From Viridothelium virens (taxonomy: Eukaryota > Ascomycota > Dothideomycetes > Trypetheliales > Trypetheliaceae): a stretch of 64,000 nucleotides of DNA. A program made the translations under genes and the position numbers. The stretch spans positions 89,055-153,054 of the forward strand of contig ML991841.1 in assembly GCA_010094025.1 (NCBI GenBank), given 5' to 3'. Below the pieces are notes generated by a model. It was given only the letters and a program-made list of their open reading frames with translations. It was not told the origin of the DNA and ran no database searches. Below are positions 1 through 13,200 of the stretch, piece after piece. How positions within the stretch are numbered: the stretch's first letter is position 1; each line of letters opens with the position of its first letter.

Positions 1-2758
1 GGGCGGGAGCCGTGGAACCCATCAGTCGCCTGAGACTCAGTAGCATTCAAGTCTGAAACAAGTTCAATTGTGGCTCATAACCTCTGCATCGGATGAGATA
101 GGAAAGATAGCAGTGCCATTTGGTGAGGATGGATTGCAAATGTAGGGAGATGAGAGTGGTTTGAGGTCTTTCCCCACGAGTTAGGTCGAAGTCTAATAAC
201 TTAGCACAAGATCGTCGGCCGGACCAGTCCGAAAATAAATGTCCGATCTGATCTCGCGGCTGCCATAGTAGATCTCGAAGATCAGATACGGTTAAAACTG
301 TCGAGCTTGGCTAAAGGGAGGGAAAGCGAAGGATGTGCGGCTAGATGAGCAGTAGCCTGCTATTGGTGGCGGTGGAAAAGGAGTGGACGGAGGACGGGTT
401 AGTCCGCATACGAAGTGCAAGGAAAAGATCCAGACCAAAGCCGCACCTGCAGCGACTGTGCAGCGACTGTGCAGTGACATTGTGGGGTCAAAGACGCTGT
501 GCCACATCCGGCCCAGAAGTCTTGCAGGCACCATCTCCAATCATAAGCCTTCATAGACGGCGTTTAAGGGGCTCCTAGAACAGAGCAGTAGAGGCTCCGG
601 GATGCCCTTCACACTTGACGGCAATCTGGTCTTTTCCCAGTCGCTCACTGGCCAGCCTATGCTGGTGTCTACGGAAAGTCAATGTGCCGGATTACCGGAG
701 CGTGAGGCAATTCTCACGGGGATGCTCGCGATGATCTATCTTAGATTGCGAAAGATTGCGAAAGCTCGCGAAAGATGCGGTACCGGGAGGCAGGGCAGGG
801 TAGTGCGATAAGGGCACCATGGCACTACATATCCACCGCAGGTCCCTGGAGATGAGATGTCATTGATATGAAGATCTCCATCCAGGCCTTTTGAACATGA
901 AACAAATGTCCGTGGGCAATTGATAATGAAATGGATGAGGATGTCGCCGCATGTAAGCCCTGGACAGGCTATTCCTGTTGGGGAGTGGAACCTCCCGCGA
1001 TTGCGCGTTCGCCGTTGGCGAGAATTGAAGGGTGGAAGGCAGAGCACCCAGAGCATCCAGCGGGTCCAATACGAGGCCATGCCTGCTGCTCCGTATGTAC
1101 CCACCGTCGTCTCCAGTATTGTGGTGCAGCACGCCAGTCCCTATCACCATGTAGCTACAGCGGAGAAAAAGTACATGTGAGGGAGATTCTTGGCGAATGC
1201 AGCGACGATTGGCGGAGAGGAGGCCGACCTTCGCTGGCCCGCCGCTTGGAGCCCTGGTGGCTCCAATGAACGCAGCATTTGACAGCCACTGATTCAGGTC
1301 ATGACCGTAGGCCGCTCGCGGTCTAACTAATGCATACGGAGTACCAACGCCGTGTCGATCTGGTTCTGGCAACAATTGAGGAGACAGTCGAGCAGGCGGG
1401 CAAGCGACGGTAAGAACGGCTGGGTCGGAAATGGGTTGGTGAGCGTTTCGGGATTATTATCATGGTTCTCATACACAGTCAGAGGCGGAAGAGAGGCTTG
1501 GGGCGGCGGTAGGGTGTCGACTGTTCTGGCATCGCGCCTCCTGGGCCCCCCCCAACGCCAGCGTGCATAAGCCCCAGGGTCGACATTGCACCTAGCGCTG
1601 CATAGGCGTGGGACGGGAGAAGCGATGGGCCATGGAAAGGAACGGGAGGCAAGCAAAGAACTGAGGTGTACGTATCCGCAGTGAGAGCTCGGCCAACCAC
1701 GAAGGGCCATGCACATCCCCGATGAGAGACAAAGCAAAAAGGCATGACGAGATACCATCTGAGAAAGCAATTGACTTGACCGAGATTGTCGGCTCTTTTC
1801 TGCAGACGCACTGATAGTGTATGGCCGTGGGTCCCCCCCCTTTGAAAGCATCAGTAGTGACCAAAGCACCAAAGCACCCAAGCATCAGGGAGCATCAAGG
1901 AGCATCAGGGAGCTCGAGTGGGCGTTGTGGGCCAATCAGAAGCGAGCTGGCGTTAGCCTCGCTGCCGAAACAACTCCTCTCGCATCCATCTCTCCCCCAT
2001 GATTCCCACTATCTTGACGTCCTCAGCCTGACTCCCTTTTCTACCCCCCGCCGCCTATCCTCACGACCTCTCTCTGCCAGGCCGGCCCCCCGTTGTTTGT
2101 GCATTTCTTTGCCGTCTCGTTTTTGCGCTGCTGCAGCTGTTTTCTGGCCCGGCTCGTTCCCCGAGACCTCGAAGGCGTCATTCCTCACAGTGGGCAATCC
2201 CAACACTCGCTTGCCAACACCTTCACTACCCCTCCGAAACGCTCCATTTGACAGGTCTTCCGCCTTGTCGACCTTGCAAGCTTCAATGTCCGCTTGAACA
2301 CACCCCTCTCGTCCGCTCCGGCAGGACTTATTTTTCCCTTTGCATGCCTAGGATCGCTCCCGGCAAGGTCTGCGGCACCATTCTGTGGCATCGCTCCTTG
2401 ACCGTCCCGGCCAGCTAATTCATCCCCGACACGATCACGATACGATTTCGCTTCTACAATTGTCTTAATATACCGCCATTATCTGTACGTATTGCCCTTT
2501 TGTTGCTCGTCGCGTGTTTATCCGTGCCACCATAAGCGAAAGGGGGTACGTGACAACTTCGGGACACCCTTCAACCTGGATATCTTCTGCCCTCACAACC
2601 AAATCTTTCCCCACCCGTTGTTTCCATAGCCATCACGTGTTATTTGCTGCCGATGGGTACCAGACGGAATGCTAAAGGATTCTCTCATTTCTAGGTTGAT
2701 TCCTCGTTCACCGTTACCCCTACACTCTGCACGAAGCCAGTCCTTGCCCCCAAGCCTC
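1..2758. other. Non-coding region and pyrimidine-rich leader of the BNI4-like gene
   Basis: No open frame here has the codon pattern, splice signals or motifs of a protein I recognise; the frames present are short and overlap on both strands. Positions about 1980-2660 are rich in C and T with many short CT runs, as is common for promoters and long 5' leaders of filamentous fungi, so this part probably belongs to the following gene. Two small decamer repeats occur: three copies of agcatcaggg-like units at 1881-1910 and three gcgaaag-containing units at about 744-773. Confidence 0.45.
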
Positions 2759-5296
2759 ATGGCTGAGGTACTAGCACCTGTTCTACAGTCCCCTCCGAAT
2801 CACTCCATGATGCACTCTCGCCCCTCGTCGGCCGATGCTTTTCACAATGGGTCGTTGGGACAATCACAACAAACTCGGCAGTCACATACTGCACGTGGCG
2901 CGTTCAATAATCAAAATGGATTGGGATACAGAGGGACTTCGACAGCTCCCGTAGCCCCTTACGCATTCCAGCACACACCCAACCTTCGTACTGAGGTTCG
3001 AACCAGCTCGGCCCCAGACGTCTTCAACCAAAATACTCAAGGCCTACCGCCACCCGGTCTACGACAAGGACATGTCGCCACCTCGTCAACATCAAGTCAA
3101 TCCTCTTCTTCATCTGGGTCCAATCCTTCCGTCTCCCAGGATGATTCTGCCATTTCTGTAAATACTAAAAAGCTGAATGACGTCAATCCGAGGGTGGTTC
3201 CTGTCATGAACCTATCCACATCAGTACCTGATCTAACCCTCAGCATTGATGGTACCAACCCCAAGTCTACGCCGGACAGATATCGCCGTGGTCACCGAAG
3301 AGCCGAGACGACTGTTCCGACCCAAGCCTCCAAAGGCTCAGCACAGCCATCTGCTGGTGGCATGGCCACGGTCGGGAACCTCTTTTCTGACGATGAATCT
3401 GCATCCCAAGTAAGACGACGGAGTGGAAGTCTAGGCTCAGGCATAAGTGCGGATGACAGCGTTGTACCTCGTACAGGCGGATCTGAACTAGCCAAACGCT
3501 ATCGACGAAGGAGTCTAGCAAATGTTGATACAAGTGGATGGGGAAACCTACCTACTCCTGAGTCAAATGCAGCACGACCGGTTCAGAGCCGTGACAATAG
3601 TCAGCTAGCTGCTCGACCCGTGTCTCATCATGAGCGAACTCCGAGCAAAGAAAGTGTATCCAAGGAAAATGTCACTCCAATACACACAGACATTAGACCA
3701 TCTTCGGTGAGCAAATGCCTTCGCTGAACCTTGGCCGGATCCTATCTACAGTGCTAATGCTTTTTCAGTCGCGACGAGAATCGCAGTCGACAGCTGTGTC
3801 CACGCCCTCCCAAATCAATCCTACCACTACCCGAAGCGAAGCCAAGTCTGTCAACATCCCCGCAAGAGGCTCTTCGGACGCCACCAAACGCGTCCTTGCC
3901 CCATCACCGCTTTCGAAACCTGCAACAACACGCGAAGATGGCCCAACGAAACCTAATGAGACTAGATCATGGGCCCAGGTTGCTGCTAAAGCCCCTATAC
4001 CTACATCTGCACCTGCACCTGCACCTGCACCGGCCGCTAGGCCAGCACCTACGACTGCTGCGCAGTCTCTAGCTGCACTCAACGAACGCGATCCTAAGCA
4101 GGGTGTCAAGTCAAGATTAAGAAGGGCCTTTTCATTTGGCAGTGCCCAGGAACTGAATCGTGCAGACAGCAAAGCTGGCGCTCCGAAGAAGTTGACCAAG
4201 AATGAGCCAACCCCAACACCTGCAGATGCGGAAGAGGCCGAACATGCGGCGATCGCTGCACGTCAAGAAGCAGCAGGCATAGGAGCGGGCATCTATTCGG
4301 GTCAGGGTGGATTCTCCGGGTCCACTGACAACCTCTCCATATCTTCGACTGCCTCATCGGCATCCATAATGCTTCGTAAGATGGGCAAAGGTGCCAAGAA
4401 AGGCGCTCGGTCGATTAAGGGACTCTTCCGTCCAAAATCTGTGATTGGCGTTCCGGCAGCCGACGGACCGATCCAACAGGCGCCAGCCGCGCAGGTCTCG
4501 ATGGTGACAGTAGAAGCAGAACGTGAAAAGGTTAACGTAAATGCCCACCCAGCCGAGCAGGTTGGTGGGGGCACTGGGTTTCCTAAGCTGGAGAGGAACT
4601 CTCTTGATGCTGCGAGCGTTGGTGTCTTGGACGAAAGACCAACCACGGCTGATATCAATAACGCGGATGCTACTGCTCGCAAGAGTATCATGGGGGGAGA
4701 AAGAGAGCGAGCAGAGGTTCACGCTGCTCTGACGCTCAAAAAGGGCATTCTCAAGCGTACGAACCTACAACAATCTACATATACTTTCTAAATTGCTGAC
4801 GAGCTATTGATAGGTGTCGGAACCAACTCTGCAACCTCATCCCCAGTCGCACACCCTGCCGATCAGAAAATAGGCGAATTCACTGGCCTACCCCAAATTC
4901 CTCGCATCAATGATAGCCCTGCCTCTAGTGCTCCGAGCACGCCAAGTGATGACCATCCCAGACGGATTGGTACACCTACGAATCAGACAGACCTCGACTA
5001 TTTTACGCAGAGAGTCTCGCGGTTGAATACGGGCACGCCACCTCGGAACATCAGTTTCAGTCCTCGCATTCAATTTCACGAGGTCTATGCAGCGCAAGAA
5101 TATGACCGTCGGGGCGAAATTGCGACTTGCAATCGATTGACCCCACTCTTAGCGCAGCAGATCAAAGAGGAGCTCAATTCCTTCAAAATGGTACGTTTCC
5201 AGATCATCCGTCTCATAATACTTGGCTCGTTGTTAATTTGGGATGTAGGAAATGGAGGTCCACGAGCAATCAAAACCGCATACTCACTTCTTCTAA
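2759..5296 (+). CDS. BNI4-like septum / bud-neck scaffold protein
   Basis: Proposed exons are 2759-3706, 3769-4756, 4814-5190 and 5249-5296, giving about 786 residues. An in-frame ATG at 2669 would add 30 residues; I chose 2759 because the MAEVLAP start begins the protein-like composition. Most of the protein is low-complexity Ser/Thr/Pro/Ala, with a basic KKGARSIKGLFRPKS patch and a KKGILKR motif. The C-terminus reads YDRRGEIATCNRLTPLLAQQ followed by IKEELNSFKM, and the last exon adds EMEVHEQSKPHTHFF. This is the conserved tail of fungal BNI4, which in yeast binds the PP1 phosphatase Glc7 and helps place chitin synthase III at the neck. A degenerate RVxF-type site (RNISF) precedes the tail. 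The rest of the family is poorly conserved, so the call rests on the tail. Confidence 0.65.
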
Positions 5297-6635
5297 TGAC
5301 TACCCACCAACATCTCCCCTGCATAAACCCATCACCACATGGGTCACGGCGTTATACGGGGTTCGGGCGGGGCTGTCAGCTTTCAAAGACTCCGGAATTC
5401 TACTCGCGCAGCATGGACGAGCATAGCAACTCTCCTCTTTCCGGTCCGATCATGTAACTTTCCTATGAGCTTTCACAACCTTGACATCTCTTTTTGCCAT
5501 TTTTCAGGTTTATGAGTACACACACACACACACACACATTCGCAAATCTAAGTCCTGGACAGCATAGCCTGGTAGTAGCGCACATTTCTCATGGGAATGT
5601 CGACCCGATTTGGGGGTCGTTCCTTCCGTTTTTCAATACAGATCTCTTAGGGCGGCAGCTTTGGACCCTCACCAAAAAAATGCTCGAGGTCGTTTTCTCT
5701 AACTTGGGATGGTGTGTGATGGGCCAGTGTCGTGAAAGGCCAGGGGCGGGGAAGAAAACATGGAAGATGGGAGGGATGGATATCATGTTGTTAGCTTTGC
5801 AAGAATTTGGAACGTCCTTTCGCTCCTATCTTCCTCTTCTTGATGGGTTTCATCGAAGCCCCTTTTTATCGTGTGGTTTGGAGGGATATAAGCTTCCTCT
5901 CGCCGGTTTTTCCTTTCGTCCTCGGGTCTATCTATTCCTGCTGCCTCTTCTTTCTTATGGATCTGCTGTGTTTCCGCAACAGCGGCGTCAGGCGCATGTT
6001 CGTGAAATCTCTGCGAGCAATTTGTTTGAATGCAAGAATGGCGGGGGGAGTGTGTGTGTGTCTTTGTGAGCAAAATGTGTTTCATACGTAGCGTGCATCA
6101 GGAAAGAGCCTCCGTGCTCGATGGAAGAAATGGAAATCTAATATTTGTGAATCATGTCAATCTGCCTCAACACACGTGCGAGGTGACCGAGCTATCCAAG
6201 GCTTATTGGATATTACCGCAAGCTACCCAGATTTTAACAAATCGTTGCGCACAGATCGTTGCGCACAAATCCGTCAGCCGCGCCTGCCCCTTAGAGGACG
6301 CCTTTCACATCATCACTCACCCTCACCTTTCAAGCTCCCGTGGCTCCCTTTGCCGAACCCGATGGGCGGACAATGCGGCCGCATTCTGTGCAACTACAAG
6401 CACAAGATCCAGAACTCTTGGCATCGGCGTAGCAGCCGTGCCTTCATCTAATGTCGCTTCGTAATATAAAACGGCTTGCCGTAGAGGGTGAGATGAGACC
6501 AGGTTCTTGAGTTCCTCCTTCCCAACAGTATCCTTCCTTCGAGCATCAATAGAGTCTCACTTACTACCCTTCTTCTTCCAATACGGACTACCTAACGCAA
6601 CCATAATCCTCGAGATAAAGTCTACCTGTCCAATC
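5297..6635. other. Intergenic region between the BNI4-like and aldo-keto reductase genes
   Basis: No supported gene. The left part is presumably the 3' untranslated region of the BNI4-like gene. It contains an (AC)n microsatellite at 5518-5538 and T-rich stretches. The right part leads into the aldo-keto reductase; the frame is open upstream of its ATG from 6507, but that part lacks family similarity. Confidence 0.4.
5518..5538. repeat. (AC)n microsatellite
   Basis: An uninterrupted alternation of A and C over about 21 bases, located roughly 220 bp after the stop codon of the BNI4-like gene, probably in its 3' untranslated region. Confidence 0.95.
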
Positions 6636-7580
6636 ATGCCCAAAATAATTGTTGGGCTCATGGGTGGTTCCGTAGGCAAGGGTTCTGCCTCCCTAGCTAC
6701 TTCGGACCAAGTCAGTGATTTCTTAATGTCACTCAAGAGGCACAATGTGCTGGAACTAGACACGGCACGAGTATACAATAGCGGTAAAAGCGAAGAGCTT
6801 CTCGGGTCTGTCCCTGCCAAGAGGGACTTTGCCATCGCGACCAAAGCTCCAGGCTTCGTGCCTGGCTCCCTCTCCTACAACAATGTCATCGCCAATTGCA
6901 ATGCGAGTCTCAAAGCACTCGGTACGAACAGCATGGACTTGTACTATTTCCACGGCCCAGACCGAAAGACGCCCCTTGAGGAATCCTGCAGGGCCATTGA
7001 CGAACTCCACCATCAAGGGAAATTCGACCGGTTCGGGATCTCCAATTTCAATGTCGCGGAGGTGCGGTCCATTCACAGCATCTGCAAAAAGGAGGGATAT
7101 GTACTTCCCACGGCATACCAAGGCTGCTACAATCCCTTGACACGAGCAGTGGAAGACGAACTATTGCCGACGCTTCGAAATTTGGGTATGGCCTTCTATG
7201 CCTTCAGTCCGCTTGCGGGCAGCTTCTTCTCTAAGCCCGTCGATGCGCTCCGTAATCCAACGCTTGGTAGCAGGATGAGTGAGATGGCGGTATTCCAGAG
7301 CATGTATATTAACGACATCTCACTCCCGCTTCTGGAGAATTTGACGAGTCTATGCGAAAGGGAAGGAATCAGTGTAAAGGAAGCTACGCTCAGGTGGATC
7401 ATGCATCATTCGGTGCTCGGCAAGGATGATGGTGTAATTCTGGGAGGTAGCGCGGAGCAGCTGGAGGAGAACATAAAGGCTTGTGAAAAGGGGTCGCTCC
7501 CAGAGAGCATTGTTGCGGATTATCAGGACATGTGGGTGAAATATAAGGAGGCCGGCAAAGCACCACCGCCTTCCGTCTAG
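6636..7580 (+). CDS. Aldo-keto reductase (AKR7 / aflatoxin-aldehyde-reductase-like)
   Basis: A single exon of 314 residues starting at MPKIIVGLMGG. The family's catalytic tetrad is visible: D42 and Y47 in LDTARVYNSG, K70 in ATKAPG and H106 in YYFHGPD. The GKFDRFGISNF segment and the C-terminal ILGGSAEQLEENIKA segment fit the NADPH-binding part of the (beta/alpha)8 barrel. Length and motifs match fungal AKR7-type enzymes, which reduce dialdehydes and other small carbonyls with NADPH in the cytosol. The frame is open further upstream (from 6507), but the extra residues are not AKR-like, so the ATG at 6636 is preferred. The real substrate cannot be read from sequence, and no biosynthetic cluster surrounds the gene. 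Confidence 0.9.
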   Translation: MPKIIVGLMGGSVGKGSASLATSDQVSDFLMSLKRHNVLELDTARVYNSGKSEELLGSVPAKRDFAIATKAPGFVPGSLSYNNVIANCNASLKALGTNSMDLYYFHGPDRKTPLEESCRAIDELHHQGKFDRFGISNFNVAEVRSIHSICKKEGYVLPTAYQGCYNPLTRAVEDELLPTLRNLGMAFYAFSPLAGSFFSKPVDALRNPTLGSRMSEMAVFQSMYINDISLPLLENLTSLCEREGISVKEATLRWIMHHSVLGKDDGVILGGSAEQLEENIKACEKGSLPESIVADYQDMWVKYKEAGKAPPPSV

Positions 7581-8281
7581 CTCACTATTTTGAATGAGAA
7601 TAAAGCTTTGCGGCTTATCTTGGTTGATCTCCGGTCCTTATACTAGCAGAACTTTGCTGCCATCCTCGGGTAGTCTTGCTCTGGACAACGGCCACGGTCT
7701 CACACGTGGAACTCCTCCTAGCCATTCCATCTCTGAAGGATGTCCTCCATTAACTGAGAAGTACAAATATCCGTCTGTGCCAACAGACACGGCCATCGTT
7801 CATTATTATCTCCTAAGCAATAATTCGCGCTGTCTTTGGTGGACGCGAATAAGGAAAGACTAATGAACTTACTTGTATCAACCCAATTGATCTGCGGATC
7901 CCTGACGAACAAAAATCTGAACTATCAGATCATTTCAGTGGCATTGACCTCTTCCCGGATTACTCGGACCCTTTCTGGTGTTTGTCAGATTGACTAATTA
8001 GGATCTTACTAGTGAAAGTATGACGGATAACATGCCACTCAGTTCGCATCTGGCTTTATCGGTTCGTTTTAACTCGCCGGCTACGCATTTACTTCATGTA
8101 GCTCCCGATCCCTCTGGGTCCCTCTCAGCGGAGATACAGAGCATAGGCGGAGCCACGCGATCACTTGGTTATTATCATTCGAGCTGGGCTTACACTTTAA
8201 TCAATTATACTTCTATTCAAGCGATTTATCCCTCGTAGCCCCGAGCTGACTTTCTGTCATTTCCTACGAGTGATCGAGTGA
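7581..8281. other. Intergenic region between convergent genes
   Basis: Lies between the 3' ends of the aldo-keto reductase (+) and the DUF4185-like gene (-). Only short frames are present and no repeats or RNA genes are seen. Confidence 0.4.
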
Positions 8282-9630
8282 TCATTTGAACAAGCCCTCG
8301 ATTTTGCTCTTTAGACCCTCTTTAAATCCACTTCGTTGCTGGGATGATTGTTCCTGCGACTGGAGTAGATCCGGACCTCCGACTGCGTCAAACCAGAATC
8401 GCGCGGCTAAAACTTTACCCCCCATTTGTCCACCATCACTCCAGGTACACAGCATTTCGCCCACAGCCATATTCGAGGCTTGAGGGTTCGGATATAGTGC
8501 GTAGCGTGGGCCACTCTCCCAGTCAGGATCTTTTGGTATCTCCCCGAGGTCTTGAACGTCCCATGGGCCAGTAACGACCGGAGCACAACCAACGTATAAA
8601 TGGCTTGCCATGAATTTGTTGACGCCGAACCACATGTATGGCTTGCCTTCCGGCGCTAGTTCTGGACACTTGATAATTGCACCTTGCGCTTGTACATTGA
8701 AGTCGCCTAGACTCTTCAGTTCGTCCAGGTCTGAGTAGTCCTTTGCCCATTTCCCGCCTTCACCATCTTTGACCCAAAACTCATAGTTCTCGCGTTGAGT
8801 GAAGACAGCATCTCTTCTGATCCGAGCGAACAAGTTCCGCATATCGAATGGTGGATTCGGCTCTTTTCCTCCTAAAAGATATACCCAACCATCGTCATCA
8901 CAGAGATGGGAGATGCTACCAAACCGCGGCTCTTCCTCCTGTCGGAAAGCTCAGTCATTTGCAGATGAGGCCAAGCAGAAGCATCACTCACACCAAAAAC
9001 CATCCTGTCGCCCATGATTCTCTCGGCCTTTGTGTGTAGACCGTCCTCTACGCTGACTCTACAGACGCCCATACCAAAGTGATGGCCAGCCGTACCCCCA
9101 TGCTAAAGTTCAGCGAGTTAGCCAGAACAGATCTGACAACGGGCAAGGACCAAATTTTTACCGTAAGCATCTTATCAAAAAACATCCAGCCGTGCTTCGA
9201 TCCAGGATGATCCTGGATGATGCCTCCAAAACTCCAACACGTCACCCTGTCATTATTCTTCTTGTGCTCCGGATCATTTTCATAAGCTTCCTCGCTTTCG
9301 GTGTGAGGCACGTATGACGAAACATAAGGCTGACTTTCTAAATATCGTGAAGCGGTGGGTTGGTTCAGAGGATCGGGGACATAGGCGATCGTATTGTTCC
9401 TCGCGCCAAGAAAATCTCCCTTGTCATCGAAGCAGAATGTATCTCCAAAAATATAGTACGTATTTCCCCCTAGCCAGACCGTGCGGCCAATATCGCGTGG
9501 AGTCTTCCGCCCACTGACTAATCGCGATCATCAATAAGCTACCGCCAAGCAGTATGGGGTACTTACCGTCTTTTACCTCGCCGAGAACATCAGTGCGAAC
9601 AAGGCGTGGTGGCCATCGCATGCGTCCCAT
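8282..9630 (-). CDS. DUF4185-like protein (putative beta-propeller, glycosidase-like)
   Basis: Four exons can be joined in frame on the minus strand: 9630-9567, 9517-9162, 9102-8992 and 8938-8282, giving about 395 residues. Introns are 42-59 bp with GT-AG ends. The product reads RDIGRTVWLGGNTYYIFGDT near the N-terminus, then a CWSFGGIIQD segment, EEEPRFGSISHL, and GPWDVQDLGE towards the C-terminus. The GGNTYYIFGDTF and GPW motifs recur in fungal DUF4185 proteins, which are thought to be five-bladed propellers related to glycoside hydrolases. Function is unknown. No clear signal peptide is seen with this start; the first exon is short (21 codons) and a different upstream start is possible. Confidence 0.65.
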
Positions 9631-10299
9631 GGCACACCGTCCGCTGCCTTGTCCTGGGCCCAGATTGCGCAGGCAACAAGACTCCTTCAACCATAGATAT
9701 ATGAAGAATCACATGTGCATAGACGCTTATCTTGACTCTTGGTGGCGGCAAAGCGCGAACTTCTTCAGTAACCCGATACCCCGCATCGTCTCGATTTCAT
9801 GAGTATAAAGGCATTCCAAACAGGCCGCGGTTAAGCTAGCGTCTATAGAGGACCACTCATCCCGACTAGCTAACAAGCTGGGGCTCAAGCGCGGGAGTTC
9901 TACGTCGTGAAATAGGACCCACTGACTTCGGAAAGCTAAAATAAATGAGATACAGCTGCAGGAGACGAATGGATTCTTACCCAATAATACTCATTCCATG
10001 CATATCTGTCACGTCCAACCCGGGATGCGGGAGATCTGCTCTCCATCAAGTGACTAAAGGTATAACTCCGCCCACCATTCATCTAGTAGTTTTTCGTCTC
10101 CTGAGAAAGTGAGATGGAGCACTCTAATAGGACTAGTGCATCTTCATGCCGATGTCAGCCCGCTAGAGACTACATCCGGCGCTAAGTTGCAACCACCGTG
10201 GTTCGCGTCAACGCGCTCTCCACTAATTTGCTCCGGCAAGCCGTGACCTGAGGCATCCTCACAGCAACTACATCCAATAGTGTCGCATCAATTACCCGT
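9631..10299. other. Divergent intergenic region (DUF4185-like gene / RdRP)
   Basis: Serves as the upstream region of both flanking genes, which point away from each other. No RNA gene, repeat or recognisable regulatory motif was found. Confidence 0.4.
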
Positions 10300-13200
10300 A
10301 TGACGTCGGAACTTCATTCCGCACCAAATTTGTATAATATTCCTGATGGTACTTCGACCAATGTTCCCCGTACTCCACCACATAAATCCCATAAAGAGAT
10401 CAATGACATCGTTGAGTCATTGAGCACAAGATATAAGATCCCACTATATAGGCGCGACGGCCCCTTCTCGCCCAGCCAACGCCGTCGAACAGATGGAGAC
10501 TCTTGCTATAATATTATCAGGATCCTCTTTTTCAGCAATCAAGCAGCGCTAGACAAAGTCATCCTCGATTTCGAAGGTAGCGTCTTCGAGAATGGCACAG
10601 TTGCTGGACGACTTCAACATCTTACGACATTGCTCCGTGATCAGTTCTGGCTGGAACATGAGCGAGTACCGTCGAGAATTTCTGTCGAAGAGAGGCTGAA
10701 TGCAGCTAAAATACCTAAGGATTCAGAGACGCCATCAGTGGACGCAGGTTCCACCTCACCGGGAGGCCTCTCTGTGAAGGTAGATCCTCCGACCATATAC
10801 AATGAAAGAAAGCATGGGAATATTATTCGCGACTCAACTGGACGGTTTGCCCCCCAGTTCTCGGCTTTACCATCCTCGGCTACAGGACAAGGCAGCCCAT
10901 CAAGGCAGAAGGACTTGCCACAAATTGAGCATAAACGTGTCAAAAGTACGGATAATTCCATACCCGAATCCCTGTCAGATGGAGATTGGTCCTATGATAC
11001 CGCTCCTGAGCATGCCGCGGAGTCTCCAACTCTGATGGCTCAGGCACAAAGGCAGATGAGATTGGGTCTGCAAGAATCAGGTAAAGCGCGCCATAGCATC
11101 TCCTCCCCATTTCGAACACCGGTATCATCACCAACCAAGGCAGACCGAAAGAGATTGTCTGATGAGCTTTCGGCGGAGAGCTTCGAGACTGCGCCACAGT
11201 CGGCAAAGAGGAATAGAAGTAAAGAGGCGATGCTGTATAGTAGCTTCACCTCTGAAGCTTCAACTCTTCGCTCCACGAATGGCTCTTTCTGGTCGCAGGC
11301 ACAAGATGGGCAAATCACCGGAAACACCTCTTTTGTAGCGGAACCTGAGATTGAACTGGAGCCGAGCCATATAACTACACTGGATCAATTAGACGACGAG
11401 ATACTTTCACAGCCAATGGAAGAGTTGCATCTGGGAGAAGCAGTGGTAGACGTTATTAGAGACGCAGACTCTCACATTCACCAACTTTCGCAGAGTGCAG
11501 AAGCTGGTACTCGGACTTCTGAGCACTATCTAGTCCGAGATCTGCCAAAGCATGGTCTGTTCTGCGAGGAGATACCAGCAGATATCGCTCCAACTAATTT
11601 CTTCGCACGATACGAGGTGTGTAGAGTTGCACAGCACACAGCAGTCGCAGTCCCAGAATTGCTTGCCGGGTATGACGGTAACTTTGATGATTACGACGCT
11701 CTATGGTCCCATCTTGGAACTATTGCGGGGTCTCAGAAGCTCCCAAAGCGGACAGACTCGACGGCCTGGGCCAATGCGAAGGCTCGCTCCCCTGAGGTAA
11801 TCCTTACAGGATCTCTATTCTTCAACCGCAAGCGGCGCAATTCTATCTTTCATTTGCGACTTGAACCAATCCAAAACGAAAAATCTTGTCGCTTCCAACG
11901 TGCTTTCCGAACTGATCGTTTTCTTTATCTGAATGTGCCCGCTGTCCGGCAAGTGCCGGAGGGGTTAAGTTACCTTAAGGGCCAGGAGGAGGCCCTCATT
12001 GGCCGCTACAAGCAATGGCTCGCAAGTGAGCATGAATTTTTGGGACGTAAGTGGCGAGTGTTAATGGTTGAGACGAAGCAAAGCAAGAAGATCGCTCGTC
12101 AGCCAAATGCCAAAATGGGACAAAGACTGATTCTCTTCGCAACGGACGGTGATGACGTACAGCACCTCCCTAACAAGTACGACCTGATGAACTCTTTGGC
12201 CGCCGAAAAATTCGAAGCACAGGATCTCGATCGTCTTATCAACTGGTTTTTGCCGATCAAGCAAAATCTTGATCAGCCTTTCTGCAAGGCATATTCACGT
12301 TTAGAGCTGGGTAGGCGCTCAGCTTCGCTTGTTTCAAGACAGATGCTCAACTTCAATAGGGTTCTCAAAAACAATACAAACCGTTCTTTTCTTGCCCAGT
12401 CAAATTCGGTATCGCGAAGACACGAAACCTGATGGAACGCCGGAAAGCATGGAATTCAACGACTCCTCTCTTGACTGGTCGATGAAGCTGGATTCTACTC
12501 TTGTCATGGACGACGTATGTGCATAAAGCTGCATCATGTGGCAACGCAGTCGCTAACTTCCGTAGGGATGTGGTGCTATTTCCTTAGGTGCAGCTCAAAA
12601 AATGTGGCAGATCATGGAGATGACCGACCCACTGCCCAGTGCTATACAAGCTCGAATTGGTAGTGCAAAGGGTGTGTGGTACATAAGTGCACCCACAGAT
12701 ACGACGTCTTCAGAACATCGCAAAACATGGATTGAAATCAAGCAGAGCCAGCTCAAATTCCATCCTCATGACGACGACCTGGTCGATAAGACTTGTGATA
12801 GGCGCAGATTGGCTTTTGAGGTACTCAAATATTCTAAGCCTCTTACGAGCTCAACTTTGAATTTGGCCTTCATTCCAATTCTTCAGGATCGCGGTGTTTC
12901 AATAGACAGCATCTATCGTCAGGTTCGGGATCATCTTGATTTCGAACGTGAGAATTTACTCCAAGCACTCAATGGGCCGACGAGCCTGCGGAGATGGATA
13001 AATGCCCGATATACACTGCCCGAAGATAATGATAGGGAAAATGGCTTGGCTTGGCTGGGTGGGCTACCATTCTCTTTACGGGAAAAGGTGATCTTTTTGC
13101 TTGAGGTATAGTAGCAAATGAAAACACCGCAGGGTTCTTTGAACGTTCTGACATTAGCTAGGGTGGCTTTGAACCATTGCAGAACCGATGTCTTGCAAAA

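Noticed and set aside
1327-1881. 184-codon minus-strand frame in the left intergenic region
   Set aside because: Composition is random-like, frames overlap on both strands and no motif is seen.
6507-6635. N-terminal extension of the aldo-keto reductase
   Set aside because: The open upstream codons do not resemble AKR proteins, and the ATG at 6636 gives the standard start.
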